Assembly (NCBI GenBank): GCA_964550025.1
Contig: CAZJYI010000317.1
Span: forward strand, 1 to 7,124
Reading direction: 5' to 3'
Source of the DNA: CAZJYI01 sp964550025
Lineage (GTDB): Bacteria; Verrucomicrobiota; Kiritimatiellia; UBA8416; CAYOBW01
DNA: 7,124 nt
Both the position numbers and the translations under genes were made by a program. Each line of letters begins with the position of its first letter. Position 1 is the stretch's first letter. The notes under the pieces are model-generated. The model saw only the letters and a list, made by a program, of their open reading frames with translations, made no database searches and was not told the origin of the DNA. Shown here piece after piece: positions 1-5,413 of this stretch.

Positions 1-1
1 C

Positions 2-115
2 ATCGGCGACCCGAAGAACCGCAACGTGCCGGTCCTGACAAAACGCTATCGACAGTTCGATTCAAACGGCGACGGCAAGCTGCGGCTCGAAGAATTGAAA
101 AAACAAACCAGATGA
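2..115 (+). CDS. EF-hand domain protein, C-terminal fragment
   Basis: Only the last 37 codons are in the window; the frame is open to the left edge and ends at TGA 113-115. The fragment contains a canonical EF-hand calcium loop, DSNGDGKLRLEE (codons 59-94). Asp, Asn and Asp are at loop positions 1, 3 and 5, Gly at 6, a hydrophobic residue at 8 and Glu at 12. It is preceded by a short helix ending RYRQF and followed by a basic helix (LKKQTR) that closes the protein. EF-hands at the C-terminus of exported proteins are common in Planctomycetota and related groups, where they often bind calcium outside the cytoplasm. The rest of the protein, and hence its function, cannot be seen. The loop is convincing; any role beyond calcium binding is unknown. 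Confidence 0.75.
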   Translation: MGDPKNRNVPVLTKRYRQFDSNGDGKLRLEELKKQTR

Positions 116-125
116 CAAACACCGC

Positions 126-137
126 GTCCCGCGGGAC
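126..137. repeat. 12-bp perfect palindrome after the EF-hand gene
   Basis: GTCCCGCGGGAC is fully self-complementary and starts 11 nt after the EF-hand stop codon. As RNA it could fold only as a short stem (4 bp with a CGCG loop) and it is followed by TTAACG rather than a T-run, so it is a poor intrinsic terminator. It may equally be a protein-binding site or chance in GC-rich DNA. Confidence 0.3.
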
Positions 138-268
138 TTAACGATAGGTCCCTTCCAGACAGCAAGGAGAGCATTGACGTCCGTCGAGAGTTCAACTTGT
201 TATCTTGTGCGATCTATACGATTGACCAGATCGATTGGTTGTTTCCGGTGGGGGTCCTGTAATCAGTC

Positions 269-502
269 TCACAAGACGACCCGTGTACCATATCCCCCGG
301 CGGCCCCGCTCCGTGCCGCTGTTCTCCACGGCTCGACTGCCTCGCGTGTCCGGCCGCGCTCCACTGGGTGGTTCACAGGGAGCCGCAGCCACCGCTTCGT
401 GTGCTCATGCCTGGCCGCCACGATCTGGGATCGGTCGGCCGGTGTTAGGCTGGGGTCGGCCTTGAGCAAGGCCTTCACTGCGTCTACGGTAGTCGGTAGC
501 AT
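269..502 (-). CDS. small hypothetical protein, possibly truncated HTH/excisionase-type
   Basis: This 77-aa frame starts at ATG 502-500, chosen because AAGGAGAAGG lies just upstream on the minus strand (about 505-514). An upstream in-frame ATG at 562 has no such site and adds a low-quality extension. The first 30 residues (MLPTTVDAVKALLKADPSLT, then PADRSQIVAA) look like real protein: one amphipathic helix, a turn, and a second helix. I recall this pattern from the N-termini of small helix-turn-helix or excisionase-like proteins in PVC-type genomes, but I cannot verify that here. After residue 35 the protein becomes Arg/Gly/Ala-rich (WLRLPVNHPVERGRTREAVE onward) with no recognisable DNA-binding helix. 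This suggests that a frameshift or decay has replaced the expected C-terminal domain. It may be a short gene, a pseudogene, or less likely chance. It lies in an otherwise gene-poor stretch beyond the tRNA-Tyr 3' end. Confidence 0.42.
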   Translation of the reverse strand: MLPTTVDAVKALLKADPSLTPADRSQIVAARHEHTKRWLRLPVNHPVERGRTREAVEPWRTAARSGAAGGYGTRVVL

Positions 503-890
503 CGTTCCTTCTCCTTCGGTTGGTTGTTCCTGCACGCGCGTTTGCCCCAGTGCAGAAATCAACCGACAGTCACCGCGAGCGGAAGGGAAGGGCGGCGAAG
601 ACCCAGGGCGAGAACTCAGGAGCTCGTTTCACAGTGCTTCAACCTGTTTCACAGGGACTCATCGCAACTGATTGGTGGCGTCAGAACGGGGCTCAGAAAT
701 CACCACACTGTCGCCCGAGCGCGTATACGGCGGCGAGGACCAGGTGATAGACGTTCTGATCGACTTCCGAAAACACGGCCAGCAGATGTTCCGTCTGCAT
801 TTACCTGGGGTGATAGTCTTTCCCGGGCCAAGGTCTATCAGTCGCGATGTGCACTGAGACGCACCGACGAGCAGGGGTGCATGGAGCCTT
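503..890. other. gene-poor stretch, no confident coding region
   Basis: No reading frame here has both a good start site and protein-like composition throughout. Frames on the plus strand are rich in Arg, Ser, Cys and His, as expected of non-coding GC-rich DNA. A 9-nt direct repeat, GTTTCACAG, occurs at 626-634 and 646-654 (20-nt spacing). Positions 672-857 hold the only frame with some protein-like stretches and are listed separately. The region may be decayed coding DNA left by an insertion near the tRNA, but nothing intact remains to prove it. Confidence 0.5.
672..857 (+). CDS. weak 61-codon hypothetical ORF (TTG start), possible remnant
   Basis: The frame begins at TTG 672, immediately after an in-frame TGA at 669-671, and ends at TGA 855-857. 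Its middle (YGGEDQVIDVLIDFRKHGQQ, then MFRLHLPGVIVFPG) has a plausible mix of acidic and hydrophobic residues. The flanking frames here read as Arg/Ser-rich nonsense. There is no convincing ribosome-binding site at normal distance: the nearest purine run, AGGGA, ends about 14 nt before the TTG. I recognise no domain. It could be the residue of a larger decayed gene, a very small gene with a different start, or chance. It stops before the terminator hairpin at 899-945. Confidence 0.18.
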   Translation: MVASERGSEITTLSPERVYGGEDQVIDVLIDFRKHGQQMFRLHLPGVIVFPGPRSISRDVH

Positions 891-898
891 GATACAAG

Positions 899-945
899 AA
901 AAGCCCTGCAAACATTGGCTTTGCGCCTCTATTCACAGGGCTTTT
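899..945 (-). terminator. bidirectional hairpin terminator downstream of tRNA-Tyr
   Basis: AAAAGCCCTG (899-908) pairs perfectly with CAGGGCTTTT (936-945), a 10-bp stem enclosing 27 nt. The hairpin lies 7 nt beyond the encoded CCA of the minus-strand tRNA. On that strand the stem ends in a T-run (CTTTTCTTG), so it fits as the tRNA terminator. Read on the plus strand, the stem is followed by CTTTTTG, so it could also stop transcripts coming from the left. The loop is long for an intrinsic terminator. Confidence 0.65.
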
Positions 946-951
946 TGTTGT

Positions 952-1036
952 TGGTGGCGGGGCTAGGATTCGAACCTAGGAAGGCGTAGCCAGCAGATTT
1001 ACAGTCTGCCCTCGTTGTCCACTTGAGTACCCCGCC
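952..1036 (-). tRNA. tRNA-Tyr (anticodon GUA) with encoded CCA
   Basis: Read on the minus strand, a 7-bp acceptor stem (GGCGGGG at 1036-1030 with CCCCGCC at 962-956) is followed by discriminator A and a genomically encoded CCA (954-952). The anticodon arm has a 5-bp stem (GCAGA/TCTGC, 1009-1005 and 997-993) and loop CTGTAAA, placing anticodon GTA at 1002-1000. The T-arm is a 5-bp stem, CCTAG... at 979-963, with loop TTCGAAT. A variable region of about 13 nt between 980 and 992 makes it a class II tRNA. Bacterial tRNA-Tyr is one of the three class II species, and GUA reads both Tyr codons. The folded mature length is 82 nt without CCA. Confidence 0.96.
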
Positions 1037-1046
1037 ATGGAGAAGC

Positions 1047-1074
1047 GATCAGTGATCTGTGACCAGTGATCAGT
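1047..1074. repeat. degenerate heptamer tandem array (4 units)
   Basis: Four head-to-tail 7-nt units, GATCAGT, GATCTGT, GACCAGT and GATCAGT, run without gaps; each differs from GATCAGT by at most one base. The array lies 11 nt upstream of the tRNA-Tyr 5' end, on the side where its leader or promoter should be. The units carry the self-complementary core TGATCA. This is one of three clear arrays with exactly 7-nt period in this window; the others are at 6273 and 6345. Confidence 0.8.
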
Positions 1075-1090
1075 GTCTTCGGAGTGTTCT

Positions 1091-1108
1091 TGCGGGTGGG
1101 AACCCGCA
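1091..1108. other. small GC-rich hairpin upstream of tRNA-Tyr
   Basis: TGCGGGT (1091-1097) pairs perfectly with ACCCGCA (1102-1108) across a 4-nt loop, GGGA. No T-run follows on either strand, so it does not look like a terminator. If the tRNA is transcribed from the weak promoter near 1135-1163, the hairpin falls in the precursor leader, where it could affect processing. A chance structure is possible. Confidence 0.35.
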
Positions 1109-1134
1109 CGAAACCTCTCTCAGAACAGGCGCGG

Positions 1135-1163
1135 ATTGTGCCCTTAGTGTGATGGGAGCGCAA
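1135..1163 (-). promoter_or_regulatory. weak candidate promoter for tRNA-Tyr
   Basis: On the minus strand, TTGCGC (1163-1158) is separated by 17 nt from CACAAT (1140-1135), which matches four of six bases of TATAAT. Transcription from it would give a leader of about 90 nt before the tRNA, containing the hairpin at 1091-1108 and the heptamer array. The -35 match is poor. No better element is visible between here and the tRNA, but the evidence is thin. Confidence 0.25.
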
Positions 1164-1190
1164 GGAAAAACTCACTCCTTTTCTGGCGGC

Positions 1191-1219
1191 TTGTGCTGCA
1201 CGGCGGCATGGGCTATGAT
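1191..1219 (+). promoter_or_regulatory. sigma70-type promoter for the signal-peptide protein at 1229
   Basis: TTGTGC (1191-1196) and TATGAT (1214-1219) are separated by exactly 17 nt. The -10 box matches TATAAT at five of six positions. A start 6-8 nt downstream falls at about 1225-1227, only 2-4 nt before the ATG at 1229. No Shine-Dalgarno sequence precedes that ATG. Together these suggest a leaderless or near-leaderless transcript. Confidence 0.5.
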
Positions 1220-1228
1220 TCACATACT

Positions 1229-2101
1229 ATGAAAACGTCACGGCATGCTCTTCGTGCTGCTCTGGTCTTCGTTCTTGCCACCGTGATGCTCGCCGGGGCG
1301 GAGAGTTTTCTTCTGCGTGCCGAAGCGGGCGGGAAGATGTACGGGCCGTATGTCTATGCCGACGGGACGACGGTAGGGGCGGGGCAGAACACGTTCGTGG
1401 TTGTCCAGTCGAACGAGACCCAGTTTCGTCTGCGCTCCACGCGTACGGAGGAAGTGTTCGGGCCGTTTGTGTACGCGGACGGGGCGCGGGTTACGCTGGG
1501 GCGCGGAACGCTCATCCTCATGCGGCAGCGGGCCTTCCTCCGCGGCAAGTTGCAGTTTCCCCGTCTGCGCGCCAAGCAGGTGACGGTGTACGTGGCGCCC
1601 GTCTCGCCCGGCTTGCTCAAGGGGTTCTACGAGATTCGCGCGTCCTTTGGCACGCTGGAGCAGCGGCACCGCGCCAAGACGGCGCCGATCAGGGCCGGGC
1701 CGATCGTGGTGGGGCCGACCGGGCACCGCCGCAGCGGGTACATAGAACGTAGCGAGCGCGATATCGAAAAGAGCCGCAAGAGCGTGGATCGCCAGGCACA
1801 GCCGATTCTGCGCAAGTTCGCGCAGGCGGTGTCACAGTCAACCGTGAAGGTCCACAACGGCGGAAGCTATGCCCTGCACGACCTGCCGCGCGGTCAGTAC
1901 CTCGTCATTGCCGAGGGAACGATGCAGGCCGAGGCCGGCAGCGGCAGCCTGACGGCGCCCGTCTACTGGTGGGGAACGGTGAACCTGGGCGACAGCGAGC
2001 CGGCGGATTTCAACCTGGACAGCGACGGCGCGTTGAGTTGGTCCGACCTGTTTGCATTGATCCTTGCCAACGATCCATCCCTCGGCATGGCACCCAAGTG
2101 A
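1229..2101 (+). CDS. exported protein with duplicated GPxVYADG motif and C-terminal EF-hand/dockerin-like loop
   Basis: This 290-aa protein is of unknown function. I chose ATG 1229 because it opens a classic signal peptide: basic n-region (MKTSRHALR), hydrophobic core (residues 10-24) and probable cleavage after Ala-31 or Ala-33. The earlier in-frame ATG at 1193 adds twelve residues that would spoil it. The mature start contains an internal duplication: YGPYVYADGTTVGAGQNTFV at 38-57 and FGPFVYADGARVTLGRGTLI at 77-96, a 39-residue period. A basic middle part (about 100-210) is followed by a stretch, GGSYALHDLPRGQYLVIAEG, resembling the strands of carboxypeptidase-regulatory/Cna-B-like folds. 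Near the end, NLDSDGALSWSD (262-273) fits an EF-hand/dockerin calcium loop, with Asn, Asp and Asp at 1, 3 and 5, Gly at 6 and Asp at 12. It is likely a secreted or periplasmic calcium-binding protein. I recognise no named family. Confidence 0.85.
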   Translation: MKTSRHALRAALVFVLATVMLAGAESFLLRAEAGGKMYGPYVYADGTTVGAGQNTFVVVQSNETQFRLRSTRTEEVFGPFVYADGARVTLGRGTLILMRQRAFLRGKLQFPRLRAKQVTVYVAPVSPGLLKGFYEIRASFGTLEQRHRAKTAPIRAGPIVVGPTGHRRSGYIERSERDIEKSRKSVDRQAQPILRKFAQAVSQSTVKVHNGGSYALHDLPRGQYLVIAEGTMQAEAGSGSLTAPVYWWGTVNLGDSEPADFNLDSDGALSWSDLFALILANDPSLGMAPK

Positions 2102-2108
2102 GTAGGGG

Positions 2109-2129
2109 CGGGCTCGGGGACAGGGGATG
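2109..2129. repeat. possible short heptamer-period G-rich tract
   Basis: CGGGCTC, GGGGACA and GGGGATG follow one another with G-runs at about 7-nt spacing. It is short and degenerate, so it may be chance in G-rich DNA. I list it because three clearer 7-nt-period arrays occur in other spacers of this window. Confidence 0.25.
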
Positions 2130-2132
2130 ATC

Positions 2133-2161
2133 TTGACTTCGCGCGTCGCGTCTGCGATGCT
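2133..2161 (+). promoter_or_regulatory. candidate promoter for the 2203 gene cluster
   Basis: TTGACT (2133-2138) matches the -35 consensus at five of six positions. It is followed after 17 nt by GATGCT (2156-2161), which matches TATAAT at only three. A start near 2168 would leave a leader of about 35 nt carrying the GGAGG ribosome site at 2193-2197. It would drive the unknown-HAD-pruA-proC cluster. The poor -10 box makes this tentative. Confidence 0.3.
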
Positions 2162-2202
2162 CCGCCGTCGTGTTTGCAACGGCTTTGGGTGGGGAGGTGG
2201 CA

Positions 2203-2685
2203 ATGGAACTGACAGACGAACAGAAGCAGCGCGTGCGGGAGTGGGTGGAGGAGGGCTGCGGCCTTTCGGAGCTCCAGCGGCGCCTTGATTCCGAGCTCGG
2301 GGTGAAGCTCACGTACATGGACGTGCGTTTTCTCATCATCGATCTCGGCTTGCAGTTGCAGGAGGAGAAGGAGAAGGTGGAACCGCCTGCGCCCGCGCAG
2401 GACGATGCATCCGCTACGTCTCGCGGCGGTGCTCCGGTGGCGCCCCCGGATCCGCTGGGCGCATCCGCCGGCGGGGTTACGGTTGAACTGGACCGTATCG
2501 TCAGACCCGGCAGCGTCGTCAGCGGAACGGTGACCTTTTCTGACGGCGTCACCGCGAACTGGTGGCTCGACCAGCTCGGAAGGCTCGGGTTGGATGCCGG
2601 CGAGGCGGGATACTCGCCGTCTCCGGAGGATGTGCAGGCTTTCCAGGAGGAGCTCAGGAACGCCCTGTCGAAACGCGGGCTCTGA
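2203..2685 (+). CDS. conserved protein of unknown function, N-terminal helical (HTH-like) segment
   Basis: The protein is 160 aa. ATG 2203 is preferred to GTG 2170 because GGAGG at 2193-2197 sits 5 nt before it. Three parts are visible. Residues 2-50 look like three helices (LTDEQKQRVREWVEEG, LSELQRRLDSELG, YMDVRFLIIDLGL), in a pattern recalling a helix-turn-helix fold in which helix two is of the 'SELQRRL' type. Residues 51-90 are a charged, then Pro/Ala/Gly-rich linker. Residues 91-160 are a compact C-terminal domain: beta-like VTVELDRIVRPGSVVSGTVT, the unusual FSDGVTANWWLDQLGRLGL, then a final helix EDVQAFQEELRNALSKRGL. From memory the N- and C-terminal parts recur in PVC-type genomes as an uncharacterised family; I cannot check this. 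No signal peptide is present, so it is cytoplasmic. It starts the cluster leading to pruA and proC, 17 nt ahead of the HAD gene. Confidence 0.85.
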   Translation: MELTDEQKQRVREWVEEGCGLSELQRRLDSELGVKLTYMDVRFLIIDLGLQLQEEKEKVEPPAPAQDDASATSRGGAPVAPPDPLGASAGGVTVELDRIVRPGSVVSGTVTFSDGVTANWWLDQLGRLGLDAGEAGYSPSPEDVQAFQEELRNALSKRGL

Positions 2686-2702
2686 CCTGTTCGGGGTTCC
2701 CC

Positions 2703-3734
2703 ATGGATGCCGATATCCGCTTGATTGCTACGGACTTGGACGGCACCCTGATCGGTGGCGTCAACGAGTTCCCGCTCTACAAGGATTTTCGCGACAGCAT
2801 TAACGAGCTGCGACGCCATCACAACGCCGTGTGGGCTGCCTGCACGGGGCGTTCGCGGCGGAGTTTCCGTGAGTTCTTCTCGCCCATGCAGTCCATGGGC
2901 ATTATGCCAGACTACGTGATTCTCAATCACGCCTACATTTCCAAGCTGCGTCCCATCGGTTACGTGCCGCACTTCTCGTGGAACCTGCGGATTCGATACC
3001 TGATCTGGTCGAGCCAGCTACGCTCCCAGGATGCGATCCAGGAGTGGCACCAGCTAATCCGGGGCGGGGCGCACGGCGTACGGACCGTGCGTCTGCGACG
3101 GAACCGTCTGCACCTGCGATTTGAGTCCGCGGAGTCCGCCAGGGTTGCAGCCGAGTTGCTGCGCGAGAGAGTCAGACCGTACCGCCACCTGCACGTATTC
3201 GAGTACATGCGCGAAGTGGACGTGCGACCCGTGCCCTTCACAAAGGGGCTTGCCGTGCAGGAGCTGGCGAGCCACCTGGGGGTTGGCCGTGAGAACATCC
3301 TGGCGATCGGCAACGGTCACAACGACATCAGCATGCTCGAAGGAACGGTTGCCGCCCTGACGGGGTGTCCTTCCAACTCCGACGGCGAGGTGATGGAGGT
3401 CGTGCACGGTGCGGGGGGCCACATCGCTTCCGGCAGGGCGCTGTCCGGCGTGATGGAGATCCTGCGGGCCTACGAGACGGGGGAAGTGTGCAGCGATCTT
3501 CCCAAGAACTGGCGGCCACCTGACAAGCAGCCTCATCCGCGGCCGGAGGAGCGTAAACGCCACAGGAAGGGCAGAAGGCGCGGGTGGCGCAAGGCGTGGT
3601 GGGGACTGGCTATTCTGTATGCGGTGGCGATGGTGTTTGCCAGTTTCAATCTGCTGCCGTTTTCCGGGCTGATCATGAAGCCGTACAACTGGCTGATGTC
3701 GATTGTGACGCGGATCATGGAGCTGCTTTGGTAG
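2703..3734 (+). CDS. HAD-superfamily (Cof/IIB-like) phosphatase with C-terminal membrane anchor
   Basis: The protein is 343 aa. The HAD motifs are in order: motif I DLDGT at 11-15 (nucleophile Asp-11, acid/base Asp-13), motif II Thr-48 in AACTGRS, motif III Lys-181 in FTKG, and motif IV GNGHND at 203-208. The long segment between motifs II and III is a C2-type cap, so it belongs near the Cof and sucrose-phosphate-phosphatase-like enzymes that act on phosphorylated sugars or similar small molecules; the substrate is not evident. Two oddities stand out. The first Asp of the usual GDxxND is Asn-204. A strongly basic stretch (284-297) leads into one membrane helix (about 299-318) and a short C-terminal tail, which would tether a cytoplasmic catalytic domain to the inner membrane. 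ATG 2703 puts the first motif at the normal distance from the N-terminus. Its ribosome site is weak, so coupling to the gene ending 17 nt upstream is likely. Confidence 0.88.
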   Translation: MDADIRLIATDLDGTLIGGVNEFPLYKDFRDSINELRRHHNAVWAACTGRSRRSFREFFSPMQSMGIMPDYVILNHAYISKLRPIGYVPHFSWNLRIRYLIWSSQLRSQDAIQEWHQLIRGGAHGVRTVRLRRNRLHLRFESAESARVAAELLRERVRPYRHLHVFEYMREVDVRPVPFTKGLAVQELASHLGVGRENILAIGNGHNDISMLEGTVAALTGCPSNSDGEVMEVVHGAGGHIASGRALSGVMEILRAYETGEVCSDLPKNWRPPDKQPHPRPEERKRHRKGRRRGWRKAWWGLAILYAVAMVFASFNLLPFSGLIMKPYNWLMSIVTRIMELLW

Positions 3735-3757
3735 CTCCCTGTTCGCCGTCAGGGAGG
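3735..3757 (+). promoter_or_regulatory. hairpin enclosing the pruA Shine-Dalgarno site
   Basis: CTCCCTG (3735-3741) pairs perfectly with CAGGGAG (3750-3756) across an 8-nt loop. The left arm begins directly after the TAG of the HAD gene (3732-3734). The right arm contains most of the pruA ribosome site AGGGAGG (3751-3757). A ribosome ending translation of the HAD gene would open the stem, so the layout fits translational coupling. The pairing is visible; the regulatory role is inferred. There is no T-run, so it is not a terminator. Confidence 0.55.
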
Positions 3758-3764
3758 AATGACG

Positions 3765-5393
3765 ATGAATGAAGCGGTGTATCGGATTGACTTGCCGCAG
3801 AACGAACCGGTTAAGAGTTTCGCCCCGGGCACCCCGGAGCGTGTCACGTTGACGGATTCCATCGCGGAGCTGCGCTCCGGGCAGGTCGAGATCCCGCTGA
3901 TCATCGGCGGAAAGGAAGTGCGGACCGGTGACCTGGGAGAATGCCGTATTCCCCACGAGCATGCGCATCTGCTCGGCACGTACCACAAGGCTGGGCCGGA
4001 GCAGGTAGCCATGGCGGTTGACGCGGCACAGGCGGCCCGCGAGGAATGGGCGCGAATGGGATGGCAGCACCGGTTGGCCGTGTTCCGCAAGGCGGCCGAT
4101 CTGCTGGCCGGGCCGAGGCGAATGCTGTTGAACGCGGCGACCATGCTTTGCCAGAGCAAGAACGTCTATCAGGCTGAGATCGATTCGGCCTGCGAGTTGA
4201 TCGACTTCTTCCGCTTCAACGCGCACTACGCGAGATGCATCTACGAGGATCAACCCGGTTCGACGCGCGGCGTCTGGAACCAGCTCGAGTATCGGCCGCT
4301 GGAGGGGTTCGTTTTCGCGATCACGCCGTTCAACTTCACCTCGATCGCGGGCAACCTGCCCACCGCCCCGGCGATGCTGGGCTGCACATCCGTGTGGAAA
4401 CCGGCCTCCTCCGCCGTCTACTCGGCCTACTACCTGATGAAGCTGTTCCAGGAAGCCGGGCTTCCGGACGGCGTGATCAACTTTCTGCCTGGTTCCGGGG
4501 GAACGGTGGGTGACCCCGTGCTGGCGAGCCCCTCTCTCGGCGGCGTACATTTCACCGGGTCGACGGCCGTCTTCCAGGGCATCTGGCGAACGATCGGCGG
4601 CAACATCGCGAACTACGCTTCGTACCCGAGAATCGTGGGCGAGACCGGCGGCAAGGACTTCGTCTTTGCCCACGCGTCGGCCGATCCGCGGTCGCTCGTC
4701 GTGGCGCTTGTGCGCGGTGCGTTCGAGTACCAGGGACAGAAGTGCTCCGCGGCGTCGAGGGCCTATATTCCGCGGTCGCTCTGGGAGAACATACGGGACG
4801 ATCTGTGCGACATGATCGGCGAGTTGAAGATGGGAGGAGCCGAGGACTTCACCTGTTTCGTGAACGCCGTGATCGACCGGGCCGCGTTCGAGACCATCCG
4901 CGGCTACATCGAGTATGCCCGGGAGAGCGCGGAGGCCGAGATACTGTGCGGCGGCCAGGCGGACGACACGACGGGTTACTTCATCGAGCCGACGCTGATC
5001 GTGGCGCGCGAACCGGATTTCAAAACCATGGAAGAAGAGATCTTCGGCCCGGTGTTGACCGTGTACGTGTACGAGGACGACCGCTACGAGGAGACGTTGT
5101 CGCTTTGTGATGCGACTTCGCCGTACGCCTTGACCGGGGCGATCTTCGCGCGCGACCGGCAGGCGATCGTGAAAGCGCGCGAAATGCTGGTAAACGCGGC
5201 GGGCAACTTCTACATCAACGACAAACCAACCGGCGCCGTGGTGGGGCAGCAGCCGTTCGGGGGGAGCCGCGCGTCGGGTACCAACGACAAGGCGGGTAGC
5301 GCGTTGAACCTGCTGCGCTGGTTGAGTCCCCGCACGGTGAAAGAGAACTTCGTGCCCCCGACGGACTACCGCTATCCCTTTATGCAGGAGTAG
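3765..5393 (+). CDS. pruA: L-glutamate gamma-semialdehyde (1-pyrroline-5-carboxylate) dehydrogenase
   Basis: This stand-alone PruA has 542 aa. It oxidises glutamate semialdehyde, in equilibrium with pyrroline-5-carboxylate, to glutamate with NAD+, the second step of proline breakdown. Aldehyde dehydrogenase landmarks are all present: oxyanion Asn-190 in TPFNFTS, cofactor-binding Lys-212 in WKPAS, the FTGST turn (263-267), Glu-293 in GETGGKD, catalytic Cys-327 in GQKCSAASR, EEIFGPVLTVYVY, and the C-terminal QPFGGSRASGTNDKAG. The SKNVYQAEIDSACELIDFFR segment and overall length match the ALDH4-type (TIGR01236-like) branch shared with mitochondrial ALDH4A1, rather than the PutA-fused form. I favour ATG 3765 over ATG 3759: the AGGGAGG site ends at 3757, giving spacing of 7 nt against only 1. 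It lies 30 nt after the HAD gene and 20 nt before proC. No proline dehydrogenase is adjacent. Confidence 0.96.
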   Translation: MNEAVYRIDLPQNEPVKSFAPGTPERVTLTDSIAELRSGQVEIPLIIGGKEVRTGDLGECRIPHEHAHLLGTYHKAGPEQVAMAVDAAQAAREEWARMGWQHRLAVFRKAADLLAGPRRMLLNAATMLCQSKNVYQAEIDSACELIDFFRFNAHYARCIYEDQPGSTRGVWNQLEYRPLEGFVFAITPFNFTSIAGNLPTAPAMLGCTSVWKPASSAVYSAYYLMKLFQEAGLPDGVINFLPGSGGTVGDPVLASPSLGGVHFTGSTAVFQGIWRTIGGNIANYASYPRIVGETGGKDFVFAHASADPRSLVVALVRGAFEYQGQKCSAASRAYIPRSLWENIRDDLCDMIGELKMGGAEDFTCFVNAVIDRAAFETIRGYIEYARESAEAEILCGGQADDTTGYFIEPTLIVAREPDFKTMEEEIFGPVLTVYVYEDDRYEETLSLCDATSPYALTGAIFARDRQAIVKAREMLVNAAGNFYINDKPTGAVVGQQPFGGSRASGTNDKAGSALNLLRWLSPRTVKENFVPPTDYRYPFMQE

Positions 5394-5413
5394 GGAGAGA
5401 GAAAGGAAACGCA

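Noticed and set aside
174..671. 165-codon plus-strand frame with TTG start and AAGGAG at 164-169
   Set aside because: Composition is Ser/Arg/Cys/Thr-rich without helix or domain pattern. It lies antisense to the better small ORF at 269-502, and the ribosome-site spacing to TTG is only 4 nt.
672..680. TTGGTGGCG at 672-680 repeats the sequence at the tRNA 3' end (951-959), like an att duplication
   Set aside because: Only 9 exact bases match, the homology breaks before the T-arm, and no integrase is present. Chance is likely.
372..940. TTCACAGGG at 372-380, 648-656 and 932-940
   Set aside because: Three copies of a 9-mer in this length is only slightly above chance. Spacing is irregular and flanks do not match.
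1047..1074. The short repeats as a CRISPR array
   Set aside because: Units are 7 nt, contiguous and without spacers, and no cas gene is in the window.
2688..2705. GGGGTTCCCC before the HAD start as a regulatory hairpin
   Set aside because: The loop would be too small for the full palindrome, leaving about 3 pairs, which is not stable enough to claim.
2010..2972. 320-codon minus-strand frame over the 2203 gene
   Set aside because: Low-complexity Ser/Arg/Pro content, antisense to a gene with a clear start site and domain-like sequence.
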